Notes under the pieces: model-generated
Seen by the model: the letters and a program-made list of their open reading frames with translations, nothing else
What the model was told of the DNA's origin: nothing
Databases searched by the model: none
Part shown: positions 49,801 through 61,640 of the stretch, one piece after another
How positions within the stretch are numbered: the stretch's first letter is position 1
Layout: each line of letters opens with the position of its first letter
Assembly (NCBI GenBank): GCA_013397455.1
Contig: VYZB01000095.1
Coordinates: forward strand, 1,510,800-1,574,799
Source of the DNA: Crotophaga sulcirostris
Lineage: Eukaryota; Chordata; Aves; Cuculiformes; Crotophagidae
DNA length: 64,000 bases
Reading direction: 5' to 3'
Position numbers and translations under genes: made by a program

Positions 49801-52800
49801 AAAGATAGTGTTAGAAACCCTTCAAAATTACAGTCCATTAATTTCAGCTATACAGTAGAACTACATATTTTCACATTAATAATAAATGAAATCCTCATAA
49901 TTAACATTATTTCAGTACAAAGGAACTTACAATATATCATGCATGATTTATGTCTGATTAGTTCTGTGTGACATTAACAGTCCAGTGGATAATTTATAAT
50001 TTTCCCTATCAAAAGCAAAGCAAGACTAGTGTATGCCATGAATTGTTGAAAGTAAACTCACAATTCAAATTTGAAACAATATCTAAATTATACAGTGGGA
50101 ATAATGACAGAAGGAATGAAAGTTTTGACTGTTTCTGTACAAGCAGTTGAATTTCCTTTGGTTTGTGTCCATGTTCTTAAACTACAGCTGGCTGGATCCC
50201 TCTCTGGACCAGATTTATTACTCTTAAATTCGTCCAGTTCCATGCCAGTGATACTTTGTTAATTTTATAATAATGCAGGAGAATGGCAAATCCTTTCTCT
50301 TTTTATTTTTTTTCTGAAAGAACATGTCTATACTGCTATGACCCACAAGATATCCAAGTTCTTCAGTAGTCCCAGAGCCATTAAAATAAAATTTTAAACA
50401 GTGCTTCACCCAGACGAGACACATTCTGTCCCCTCTCGCCTCAATTACTCTGTACGTTCTACTCAACTCTGACTGTCTAACCAATTTTCTCATGTGGACA
50501 GATCCTTTCTAAGTTGCTAGCACTGGTTCATTTTCTTTTATGTTCATCTCCATTAAAATGAAGAAAAAAGAAGTTAAAAATATCATCTCCACTTCAGATG
50601 TGGGCTTTAGCCTTGCAGTTCTTATTAGTGTTAATAGGATTTTAGCCTCCCTGTACTGGAGGGTCAAATAGCAGCATTTACCCAGGCATTTAAACACATT
50701 AATTAACAAAAAGAGAGTTATTTCTTTTGGAAAGGTCTCGTGGACCTGCACTGTTTACACTCCTAAAATAGGCAACCTGTACTTTTCAAAGGGTAACATC
50801 GGCATTTATCTTAAAAGTTTATGAACTGCATCTGCCAAAAATGTCTGAGCAAAGCACAGCATAAGTTTCTCGTGTATTTGTATTCTTGTTTCAGAAACAG
50901 GACCCAAGAGATGACACTGATTTTGTTGAAGACAAAATAAGATGTTTTCACTTTTAAGTAAACTCCTGTTTACTGTTTTATATATTCTCCTATTTGTTTC
51001 ACTCTGCCATGTGACTCATCAGCCAGACCACCAAAAAAAAGGATATGTGATAATACTTCCACTTACTGTTTGTCCAAAAGATTGGATGCATATCCTTATT
51101 GTTTGATGAGAACTGGCCAAAGAGAAAGCTAATTTGTGTTTAAAAGCCCACTCACCACTCCTCTGCTCACAAGAGACTTGAGTAAGGTGACCTGCACTGA
51201 CGAAGCTAGGTCTTTAAGACATAGAGGACAGAGTTATCTTTTGTGATTTCCCAGTTGGTGATAAAATGATTTTGCAGGGGACAATCACCATGGTGGGAAA
51301 CTGAAAGGAAAGACAAAGCACAACAGCAGGTTTTGCTCTCATATAGTCCTTTCATTTCAGGCTTTCCAAATCCTGGTGTACTGTTCTTGGCAATTACACA
51401 ATTACCACTAAATCTCAGAAAGGTAATGTACACATCATGTCCCTGTTAACTTCAATGTTGTCCAACGTTATGATATTTAAAAAAATAATTAAAAAAGAAT
51501 CAGTACTGCAGTGTCACCCGTGCCACTTAATGGTCCAGCTACTGGTTAACCAGTTTATGCTTTGCAATGGTAAAACTGGGCTTCAGAATAAAGTGCTTAC
51601 TAAAGCAGGATGGAGCTTTACTATTCCTGAAGTTCTTCAGTTACAGAATTTTTGCATCTTTAGTCATCATGGAATAACAGTAAAAAAAAGGGGCTAAACA
51701 CTGACAGATTGAATGAATTAGCAGAGATTCATATTTTCAGTGCATTGCTCAATCCAGAAGAAAATATGACTTTTCTGAGTCAGTAAGAGTTTTCTAACAC
51801 CTTAAACACAAAGAAAATCTCAGTTGCTGTGTTAGCACATGCTCCAGTGCATGTATGCAACAGAGGCACTTGCACCATGGTGTAATTTAAACCAGCTCAA
51901 ACTGATGGTGCTGCTCCATCTAGCCTCTCCATTCCCAGATACTCATTCCTTCTCCAAGATTCCCCTCTTCTTTCAGTGTGAATCCCATAATTCACTGTCT
52001 CAAACAACAGACAAGTTCAAGATTAACTGGACGTATTTACTTCTTATTTAGTTAACAAGTGCCTACCGACTTTGTGAAAGTCTGGTTATTGCTGCAGATC
52101 CAGAAGTTTAATTTGTGGGATAGATGTGGGCCACAGAGTCACATAGATACTGTCTAGGCAGAGTTAAGGTGCTATAGAGTGTATTATTTGAGCCAAGCCA
52201 TTATGCACTGTAATACCTGAGCCTGCTTTTATTAAATTCCTAAAGGAAGGTGAAATACTTTCTCCTACTGGCATTTGTTGAAGATTTTTTGACATGAATT
52301 CTTGCCGCAGCTTAAGGATTTGTTGTATTTCTAGCAGCCCATAAGCAAAAAAAAATAATGAGTCAGGAGCACCTTTAGATCGCTCCTACACCCCAAAAAA
52401 GACATAATAGCAAAATTAGCTTAAAAGCTGAAACCAAAAAGGAGAAGACCACATCTTATAAGACTGAATAAAAAACTGCAACGCAGTGAAACACATCTGG
52501 TGCCTGCTCATGAGTACCGAGAGAGATACCATACAGATGTGGAACAAAAAATGATCTCTGATCTGATCCCCAGAGCTTTCTCTCTAAGCATAGAAACAGA
52601 AACAACAACCAGGTGGGGAGAGAACACGACACCAGTGTATTAATTAAGATTACAGCAGTAAGCAGAGTGCAGTGCACAACGGCTGTCTAACCGTTCACAA
52701 GCACTTGGTGGATCACAGCTGCTGATCAGCTCATTTTTATTTAACTTCTCCATTAGGAACAGTGGAAGCAGGATCTATTTTTTCCCTTTTAATAAACAAA

Positions 52801-52980
52801 ATGATGTCCTCTCAGTTCTTCTCTAAAGTCATTCTCCTTTGTTTATCTACATTTTTTACAACCTTTTTATGTTTGGATATAACAATTATTGCTTAACTAC
52901 ATTTAAAGTTGAAACTGCCCAAAGACAATGTCTGATTTTCCTATTATTTTATATTATTTATTTATTTTTACTAGCATTTC

Positions 52981-53430
52981 CATAGAATCATAGGAACATA
53001 GAATTACTCTAGTTGGAAGGGACTCCTGTTCCTACATAGGACACTCCCAACATTCACACCACACGTCTGAGGGCATTGTCCAAATGCTTCTTAAATACTG
53101 GCAGATTTGGTGCCATGACTGCTTCCCGGGGTAGCTGTTCCAGTACTCCATCACCCACTGGGTGAAGAACCCCTTCCTAATATCCAATGTAAACCTCCCT
53201 TGGCACATCTTCCTGCCATTGCCTCTAGTCCTGTCATTGGTCACCAGAGAGAAGAGATCAGCACCTGCTGCTCCTCCTCCTTCCCTTGTGAGAAGGCAGT
53301 AAACTGCTACGAGATCCCCTCTCAGTCTCCTCTTCTCCAGGCTCAACAGACCAAGTGACTTCAGCCACTCTGCATATGACTTCCCCTCTAGACCCTTCAC
53401 CAGCTTTGTGGCCCTCAATTTTGCACGTTC
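52981..53430 (-). mobile_element. CR1 LINE 3' fragment, longer copy
   Basis: The plus strand starts with CATAGAATCATAGGAACATA and GGAAGGGACTC, the complement of a CR1 3' end. It reads on through CCTTCCTAATATCC, TCTCAGTCTCCTCTTCTCCA and CACCAGCTTTGTGGCCCT. At about 450 bp it is the longest CR1 piece in the window. Its 3' part differs from the 28.5-kb copy, suggesting a different CR1 subfamily. It is on the minus strand and 5'-truncated. Confidence 0.95.
53032..53418 (-). pseudogene. CR1 ORF2 C-terminal fragment, still open
   Basis: A 128-codon frame runs through RATKLVKGLEGKSY, SLEKRRLRGDL, LFSLVTNDRTRGNG and GRFTLDIRKGFF, the C-terminal part of CR1 ORF2 downstream of the reverse-transcriptase core. 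No stop codon interrupts it until the end. The catalytic domains are missing, so it is a truncated remnant rather than a gene. The later part no longer follows the usual LP-x-EVV-x-SPSLEVFK pattern, pointing to decay or frameshift there. Confidence 0.9.
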
Positions 53431-55651
53431 CTTCTGTACATTGTGGGCAGAAGGGGTTTAAAAACCTTGAAGGGGGTTTTGTAATGTTCTATGAGTGTAA
53501 CTGTGACATATTTGAGATTCCTTTCTATATAACTAGTACTATGCAAATAAAAGGAACTGCACTTTAATATTAAATCTTTGAATATGACCGCAATGCTGTT
53601 TCTGTGTTAAAAGCTTCCTTCCTTATGGTGTGGCCATTCCTATTCAGATTTCTCTCTGCTGCCATAAAGCTTCAAACCAAACTCTAATCAGACTATCCAG
53701 AGGATATTTAATAAGACCATTCAGCTTTACAGCTTATACCTAATTAGACTACAGGATAGTCAAGAAACATCCACATCGTGTTCTCTCTTTCACAGAATGC
53801 TCCAGAGAAGGCCTGGAGACTTACCAACTTCAAAGCTTTATTAAGATAATATAAAAACTGTATGGAGAGATGATACACTTCGTATTTTTGCTCACTGTTG
53901 TCCTAAAACCTAAGGTCACTCCTTGTGAAGAAAATGTACCAGAAATTGCTGTTAAGGTTACCTTGAAATGTTGCCCTCCCAGACGAAGTAAATAGAAGCA
54001 AAAGCAGAATTTTGCCATAAGATGACATACCAGGAATGTAGAAAATAATAGAATGCAGTAAAAACTTAAAAATCAGTATATGTGCAGAAAGTCTGTGCTT
54101 CAAGTAACATTCAAGTAATAACCATTACATAATGGTTCTATCAGTCCAGCAAAGCATCTACAAGGTTTGAAACTGCTAACTCATGAGAAAGATTTTAACC
54201 TAAAAGTGTACACATTTCTCCATTTTCAAGTCAGCAGGAAGAACAAGAACTAATTTATGTTTACAATCACTCAGTTTGATTAAAAAGTCATACTTCAACA
54301 ACTCTAAAGATGCATTTTCTGAATATCCTCCTTTCCATTCAATTAATTCCAAATGATATTTGCCCAGAAAATGTAGAGCATGTTTAACGGCAATAGAGAT
54401 AATGCTAAAGCAAGCAATCCCTGGTTAAAACTTGGACTCACTTCTGTCAGCATTCTTGCAAGAACATTACACCTTGGTTTCCTCATTAATATTGTTCTAC
54501 ATTAGCCTAATGTAAAACTAAGTAATGTGTCAGGCAGCAGAAACAAGCATGCAAACATAAAGCATTTTACATATGGTGGATTTCAAATGACCTCTATTTT
54601 ACTTACCATAAAATCAGTGATTTTTCAAGGCTGCAACTGAGACTTTGCTATGCTCTTATACTGTGAGCATTACTTGGAAAAAATGACTTCTAATAGACTC
54701 ACAATTCATTAGGGATAGGGACTGGGACTGAGATTTAGGATACTGGTTCTATTTTCACTTGTGTCAGTGATTTATTTCACGGGCAAGTCATGTGAAGCTG
54801 GAGACGACTGACATAATTTGAGATGTTGCTACTAATGCTAAGAGAACGGGTATCAGTTCCTTACGCTGCCAAAATAGAGAAAGTAATATTTATACTTCTT
54901 CTTAAAAAGCAGACAAAAAAAATATTAAATTCTAGATTAACTTCCTGAGACTTGCACATTGGCAGTAAGTACAAGCCAGCAGGTGCTTGCACCAGACTGT
55001 CTTCACACTGAAAAAGTAGATTCTATGTCTGCACTGCTCCGACACAGAGACAAATGAGACTGGAAGGGACTTCAAGGGGTGACTTTGATTCATTTTTCCA
55101 TGTCTTTCCCTGGGGTATTGTCTTGGTCATGAGACAATCTTCGGACTGCACTGGTCTCTTGAGAGCAGCTAGCACAGAAGTACTTCGTTCTGGGGAGCAT
55201 CTTCTATGGTCTTCCCAGGTCGGCATTCATGCCTAAGGAGTTCTCAGGGTAAGGACAGCCCCAGCGATGGAGAATGTGACAGCACTTCAGAAGGAAAATG
55301 CAGAGAAGAGGAGGGTGCCTGTAGCTGTTGAGAGTGGTTCTACCACCTCTCAACAAGGTAGGAGATAAGCAGATAGCTTAGGCTATGGAGTGGCTCTTAA
55401 CATCTATTAATTCCAGTGCTTCACTATTCTTCCCCTCGGAAAGAATTTCTTGACATCCTGCAGATTATCAATCGACTTTCTGGTACTTCTAGAGCTTAGC
55501 TGAAAATAGAGTGTTATGAAAAAAATACCCATAATTTTAATTTAAAATGTTTGCATCTTAATGCCTTTTTCCTGGGTAAGGGCTTGGCAGGGCTTTTACT
55601 GCCCACAAGTGCCGTTTCCAAGTCTCCTACAGGGATGCTAAAAATCATGTG
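53431..55651. other. AT-rich non-coding DNA
   Basis: No supported gene or further transposon. The sequence is even in texture and leads into the long inverted repeat at 55.65 kb. Confidence 0.5.
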
Positions 55652-55851
55652 AATAATTAACGAGTGCAATTGAGCATTTAACACCACACTTGCAAAGTTT
55701 GTTAGCCATGAAAATTTATTGTTTAATAATCTAATATGGGTTCAGTTTAATGTGTAAAATACAGCACTGCAATGGAAACAACTGTGAATTTTCATGGCTA
55801 ACAAACTTTGCAGGTGTGGTGTTTCATGCTCAGTCACCCCAGCTAATTATT
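55652..55851. repeat. long inverted repeat able to form one extended stem-loop
   Basis: The left arm 55652-55716 pairs with the right arm 55787-55851 around a 70-base AT-rich loop. The inner 46 bases (55671-55716 with 55787-55832) match at 43 of 46 positions. The outer 19 match at 12, with a perfect 8-base AATAATTA/TAATTATT pair at the tips; there are no gaps over all 65 positions, 55 of 65 paired. Words in the arms include CACCACAC, GCAAAGTTTGTTAGCCATG and the terminal TAATTATT. No transposase, known repeat or coding frame is linked to it. It may be a palindromic conserved non-coding element, a MITE-like remnant, or the source of a structured RNA. Confidence 0.85.
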
Positions 55852-57157
55852 TCTATATCTGTTGAGATTCCAGTGGAAGATCATGAAATGGCACATCTTG
55901 GAAAATCAAATTATTTTACTTAAAATCATGAGTATGTAAACTTAAATTGTCCTGTTACAGCTATAACTGCATTTTAGTTGCATGACAGAGAAATCCCAGC
56001 AGAATCAAAATAAATTGCATTCAGATTTTTGTGTGAACAAAAAATAGGAATTCATGTTTGGAAGGCAGATTGAGAAAGAGGGAAAAGGATACTCAAATTT
56101 GATGTTCGGACCAACTTACATAATACCAAATTATAAATCACTGTATCTACCTGTTTCATCTTACTAAAAAAATGATTAAATCAAATGCCATCAAAAGCAA
56201 CAGAAGTCTTTCCATTGGTTTGGATCAGGCCTTACTATTTTCAGGAGCAAAATCTTGTTTCTTCCACAGTGAAAACATTTATCAGAGAGCAATTTTTCAT
56301 CTCTGTGTTCAAGTGGTGACTCGTCTAGCGTCTGAACTTTGATACTTGCTCCGACAGAAGAGCAAGCTGTGCCAACACCTTTGGTTTACAAATCACTGTC
56401 AAGCTGTCAAACCAATCAGGAATTCAAAGCACCTAAGACCTTTTAAATGCTGCCAGTGTCCTGTCATGAAATATATTTAAATATTATGAAGCTTTCAGAT
56501 TCAATGTGATTTCTTATAGCAAAGTGTTACAAGGATTTTAATTATTGTATTCTATTATTTTTCATTTACTGAAACTACAAAACCCACCATTTTTTAAGTC
56601 AAATTCTGTATTATTCAGATAGACAAGAAACACTTTTACCATGGTAAGCATGACAGTTTGCAGACCTTTAGATAACACTTGATAACCAGGATTGTCCCTC
56701 ATAGACCCAAAGGCTGCAAACTATTCTCAAATAGATCTTTAGATGGAATAAGAGAATATTAGTATGTTAGAAAAAATTAATGGATGATATATCTAAGGAT
56801 AAAGAGAGTTGAGAGGAAATCCATACAGCTCTGGATCAAGGATCCTGCTAAAATGACTTTTGGATTGATCCCATCAGAGACCACATAAAGCTGCTGAACT
56901 CCTGCATTGCCTAAAGCTCTTGGAAGAATTCAGGAAACAGTAACAGTGACTAAAACCACCAAACGATGAGCAAACATCCTCTTCCTCCCTGTACATTTTC
57001 TCATTTTCTTGCCAGAAGAGCTACCATGGGAGTTACTCTACCTCAATGTCCACCACCAAAGCACCTCCTTAAGCAGAAACTCTCCCAACCCACACAGTTC
57101 ATCTCATTGCAGCAGAGGATGCAGGCACAGCTGTTCAAGCAAATTTCCCACACCTTA
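55852..57157. other. AT-rich non-coding DNA
   Basis: No supported gene, RNA gene or repeat is visible. Confidence 0.5.
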
Positions 57158-57222
57158 CAGAATCATAAAATCATTTAAAAAGACCTTTAAGATCATCAAG
57201 TCCAACCGTAAATGCCTTGCTT
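57158..57222 (-). mobile_element. short CR1 3'-end remnant
   Basis: AGAATCATAAAATCATTTAA followed by AGACCTTTAAGATCATCAAG and TCCAACCGTAAATG is the complement of a CR1 3' end. Only about 65 bases remain, so the copy is strongly truncated or old. Confidence 0.85.
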
Positions 57223-59949
57223 GAACCAACAGCTTCAGAACAGATAAAAGTCTTCACACATTCTTCAAAGCTCATATAGAAACAAAAAAACTAGGAAGAG
57301 TTTACTAACAGAGGAGGAGGTTTCTATGCACTGAAACATTTTGGTTACTGACTTTTCATAGAGCAGCTGGAGAAGAAAACTATATGTCAACGTTGTGCCC
57401 TCCACTCTCCCAAGGGTGCGAAGGACACATGCTGAACCGGGGATGGTGAGATGCTGCAAGGGCACTCAAGTATGCATGAGAGAAACTCAGGAAAAGGGAG
57501 TTTAAATGATGTGACACCAGTGAGAGAGCTATTCCTTAGATTTGGTAAAAAGTCAGCAAAACATCAGTCTGCAGAGGAACCACATGGAGGAATATGTCTG
57601 TTAAATGACATGGTAAAATTTGTCATTTCCAACACATTGGTTTTTATAAAAGCAGACTTAATGCTGAATTCTACTTCAAACAGATATGGTCAGCTACTAG
57701 AACATATTGTTGTATATTGACAATGAACACTTGGATAATCTAAGCAAATCTGATTTTAACACAGTATCTTGTGGACAAAACTGAAGTCCTAACTTGAATT
57801 TTACTTTTAGCTAGTCTGCTCCCATCAGCTGCAACATTTGAACAGATATTTGTCTGAGTAACAACTAAGCAAAAGCCAGCAGGAGCCAAGAAAATAGAAA
57901 ATAAAACAAATTGCCACAGTAAAAGTGAATGTTTCCTACTTCTAGCTGTCCACTGTAGTCCCCATGTCTAAAATACTGTATAGGGTTAGCCTTTATATTT
58001 GCTGCCAAATTCAGTTCCAATGGTAATTGCATTTCAGGTCTTGGTGATTTAGTGTGATCCCATGATGTACAGCATTATAAATGAAACACCTTGTAGCAAA
58101 GCACTTTGGTAAGTGCTTAACTTAAACATGGAAGTTCTTTCACCAGGATGTTGGTCTGGAGTTTGCAGCTGTATATAACACTTGGACATGCAATTGGATA
58201 TAGCCCTTCAGAAGGCTTGCAAAAACCTAGAGATAAATAACAAGTCTAATACTTCAGGGATGAAATATTAGTACCATCGAAGCCACTACGAATCTTGCAA
58301 TTGGTTATACTTGGACCAAGATTCCACCCTAACTCTTCTGCAGCTTTTGAAGTTATCATAAATAAGGGTATTATCGGATATCATGAAAAGAGATTACGAG
58401 AGTCAAAAAATAATCATCCATGTCAATGAAATCTCCTCCTCTAGAAACTTCTTTACCAATTCCACAACAATAAATCTTGCATACATAGGAAAAGTGGCAC
58501 ATTCTCCAGCAGAATTGTTCTAGTGCATCATTGCAAGTTTGGAGAAGCAAAGGACATGTAAAATACCTGCCCAGTGATCCATGCTGTCATTTTTCCAAGT
58601 TATGCCAGAGGCCAGCACTTTACAGACTCAGCTATATTCATCCAAGACACTTCTGAGGACTGAATATTTTCAGAAGAAAATAGGAAAAGCTATTTCTCAG
58701 TTGTTCTCATTCCTTCTCAGTCCGAACTTTTGAAGTTCCAGTAATTAGAATTTTGTGTAATTATTATCAAGTTAATATGTGTTGATTTCTGAAAAGTTAC
58801 AACAATGAGATGAAAGCACAGATCTAGTTGTTCACACCAGAATTAAACTGGCATCTCCCAGCACCCATTCTGCTGTGATTGGGTCACGTATGAAGCCTGT
58901 CAGTGCTTTTACTTTACTTTTTCTGGCCTAAGAAAGAAAGGCAGGTCTCATTGTCACAGCTATTTTAGTTAAGGCTAGGGTTGTAGAGAAATATTTTTTC
59001 TCTGTTTTGTTAAAGACTTCTCTTCCTATCCCAAAGGATGTTTCCAAGTAGCCATGCTGGAGTAAAGGAATTATTCTGTTCACTTTCATTCAGGGATTAT
59101 AGATGTTTAGGGTTTTTTTAAAAAACATTCAGTTCTCCAAAACTGCAGGACATAAAATAAATCATCCTATTCATTTTTATTTCTTGAATCACAGGCTGCA
59201 AGTTCTCATTTAGTTAAAACTTCCATTATCTCCTCCTGGATGGACCTCCTACTGTCTGTGTTGCTCCATCCTGACTATGGATTTTCTCTCAGAATAAAAA
59301 TAATGGCATTATTTACAAGAATGCAAACTTTTTTTTTTTGAAAATGCAATATTTTTAAAGACGATTTTGCTTCTACCACTGAAGCAGCAGCAGAAAGAGC
59401 TCACCTGAGCTATTCACAATGTTTTCTACTTGACAGAAACATTGTTTGAAAACATTTTTTTTTCTTGAGCATTAGTGGGAGTAGTTTTATTTTAAAAAAA
59501 AAAAAAATCACTAAGGTGCAGTTCTTACTTTCTGGAAATATTTCTCTTTCCTAGTTTGCACTTCTCAGCTGCAACACAATGAAACAGTTTGACATGACAA
59601 TTTGAAGTAAAAATAAAAATGGTAAGCACTCCATCCAGTAATTAGAGAAGCAATTGTTCCCAGTACCGTTGCATTAGCTTATTACCTTTTCTCTGTGTCT
59701 CATCTTTATTTGAACCCCTAATGCAGACACAGGCTGCATATCTTACTTTTAGACACATCTTCCAAAATGACAAGCTGCTTCATTTTAATAAACAAAGCCC
59801 ATCAGAGCTTTTCTAGTATCATTGGGTGTATGACAAAGAAAGGTAGGATAACTACATTTACCGTGAACATGGCTGACAAGACCTAAAATAGATACTGTAA
59901 TCATTAAGTTATTCACTTAGCTCCAGCAAAGATCTAGCTCTGAACATCA
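57223..59949. other. AT-rich non-coding DNA
   Basis: No supported gene. The patch 58735-58800 has TAATTA-type words (CCAGTAATTAGAATTTTGTG, GTAATTATTATCAAG) that could belong to a conserved element. Poly-T and poly-A runs lie near 59325-59340 and 59490-59506. Confidence 0.45.
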
Positions 59950-61640
59950 TTTCAGGATCCCAAAAATGTTTCTGAAGACAAACTTCCACTACTGCACTAT
60001 GACATTTTTTTTCCTCTAATAAATGACTATTTTCCATGAAAAATATCAAAATAAAGTACATTTCAGCAAAAAGGCAGTTATTGAATTTATCAGCTGTGCC
60101 TAAAGTAGTGAAATTAACTCAGTGACTTTATTAGCGGAGATACTGGGGAATCATTTTTTTATGCGATGCGATCATGTCTGCAGCCTTCCTGCATTATTTT
60201 AGTATCAAACACATCCTGAGAAACAAGGCCCTGGAGAGTCTAATTATAAATGAATCCAGTTTCCACAAGAGATCCTCTCTGCCTTGTATAGATAAATAGG
60301 GAGCTGCCTTTCTGCAGTGGCAGAGTTCACAACCTAAGGATGACACTTTCTGCTAATGAAAGTGAATATGCTGGCTGTAAGCCTTCCCCCTGTTGCGCCA
60401 AAGAACAAAGACATAATAAGGCACAAGGAAAGCCTGTACTCATTTGCAATATGCCACAGGCATTTCTATCTAGGCTAAGGAGTGCATCGTAAATAAAAAT
60501 GCCCAGTGGGACCACCTAGTTCCAATTTTGTGTGGATGGCACTTGTGTGCATCCTTCATGCCTCTTATGGTTTGCAAACAAAATTGCGAACTAAACTGAG
60601 GATACTGGAGAGCTGACCTTAATTTGGCTAGAGATTAAAAGGTTAAATTTTACTCCCCTTCTCATATTTGCAACTGTATTCCATAGGAGCCAAGTTAGAA
60701 GAAAATGCAACTATTATGTAATTTTAATTATTTCTTGTAATTAGAAAGAGAGTACAAATGAAACTATATAACATCCTTTGTCTTCAAAGATATTAAATAA
60801 AGATTGTACTTTTGGTCTTTCTAGTACTGTAGCATCTGTGCTTCTGAGAAGAAATCCTTAAAATAGGATCTCATCTGATGCTTTTTTTTTTTTAATTCAG
60901 AGCAGTGAAGGCAATGATTTTACTGTATGTTTGCAGCAAAATTAAGTATTTCAAATTGACATCCCATTCTTTAACTTGCATAAACCCTTCTCTGCCATTA
61001 ATAGAACTGGTTTGCAGTAAATGCAAGGCCATGCTTGGGGTTCAGCACACTTACCCACCCCATCTAGCAGAGGGCTTTGGGCTGCTGAACTTAATCCCTC
61101 CTTGGTTACCTTGCTAAATAAAGAGATGAAACACTGATTAAAGTACTGCAACATTCTCCCGTATTATGAGAGAATTAAACAGATGTCTGTAGTTCTGGGC
61201 ATATTAAAATTTGCACCATCTACACTAATTCCAATCAAAGCCATAATTAATTGCAAATGCAAAAGCGATAAGTTGAAAATGGGTGTGATTAATTGTCCCA
61301 AAAACTTTCAATTTCTTCCTTTGCAAAAGTATATTTGATTTAGAATGCAACTGTGACATTAGAGCTAGGAAGAAGGTGCAGATTTTCTTTAACCTAGATT
61401 AAAGAGGGGGGTTATTTACATTAGATTAATAGCATGAGTCATTGTCCTTCTTAGTTATTCAGGTTTGACTCACCATGCAGAGGAGAGGTCACCTGAGGCA
61501 ACCATGGAGAAGCAAACAAACCTTCCCAACCTCCCCCGTTTATGTAATAATTAATCTGAAAAGTGACAGAGCAGGATAACAGGCTTACAAAATGATGACG
61601 TTTTAATTTGCTAAAATATTTTTAAGTGGGATTTATTCGC
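59950..61640. promoter_or_regulatory. candidate cluster of conserved non-coding enhancers
   Basis: This 1.7-kb stretch lacks repeats and coding frames and is rich in developmental-factor cores: TTTTAATTATTTCTTGTAATTAG near 60722-60744, ATAATTAATTGCAAATGCAAAA near 61243-61264 (homeodomain plus octamer-like), ATCAAAG at 61234-61240 (TCF/LEF), GTGATTAATTG near 61285-61295, AATAATTAATC near 61545-61555, and GATGACG near 61594-61600. The motifs sit in evenly composed sequence that looks constrained. The motif cores are seen directly; function and conservation are inferred and not measured. Confidence 0.45.

Larger units (their letters stand above)
41791..52980. other. non-coding DNA
   Basis: No supported gene over 11 kb. 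The part 43080-43570 has about 2.5 times more C than G on the plus strand. A GGTT/GTTT low-complexity tract lies at about 46804-46839. The longest frame of the window (145 codons, minus strand, 46078-46515) and overlapping minus-strand frames at 45005-45601 show no domain that I recognise. Confidence 0.5.
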
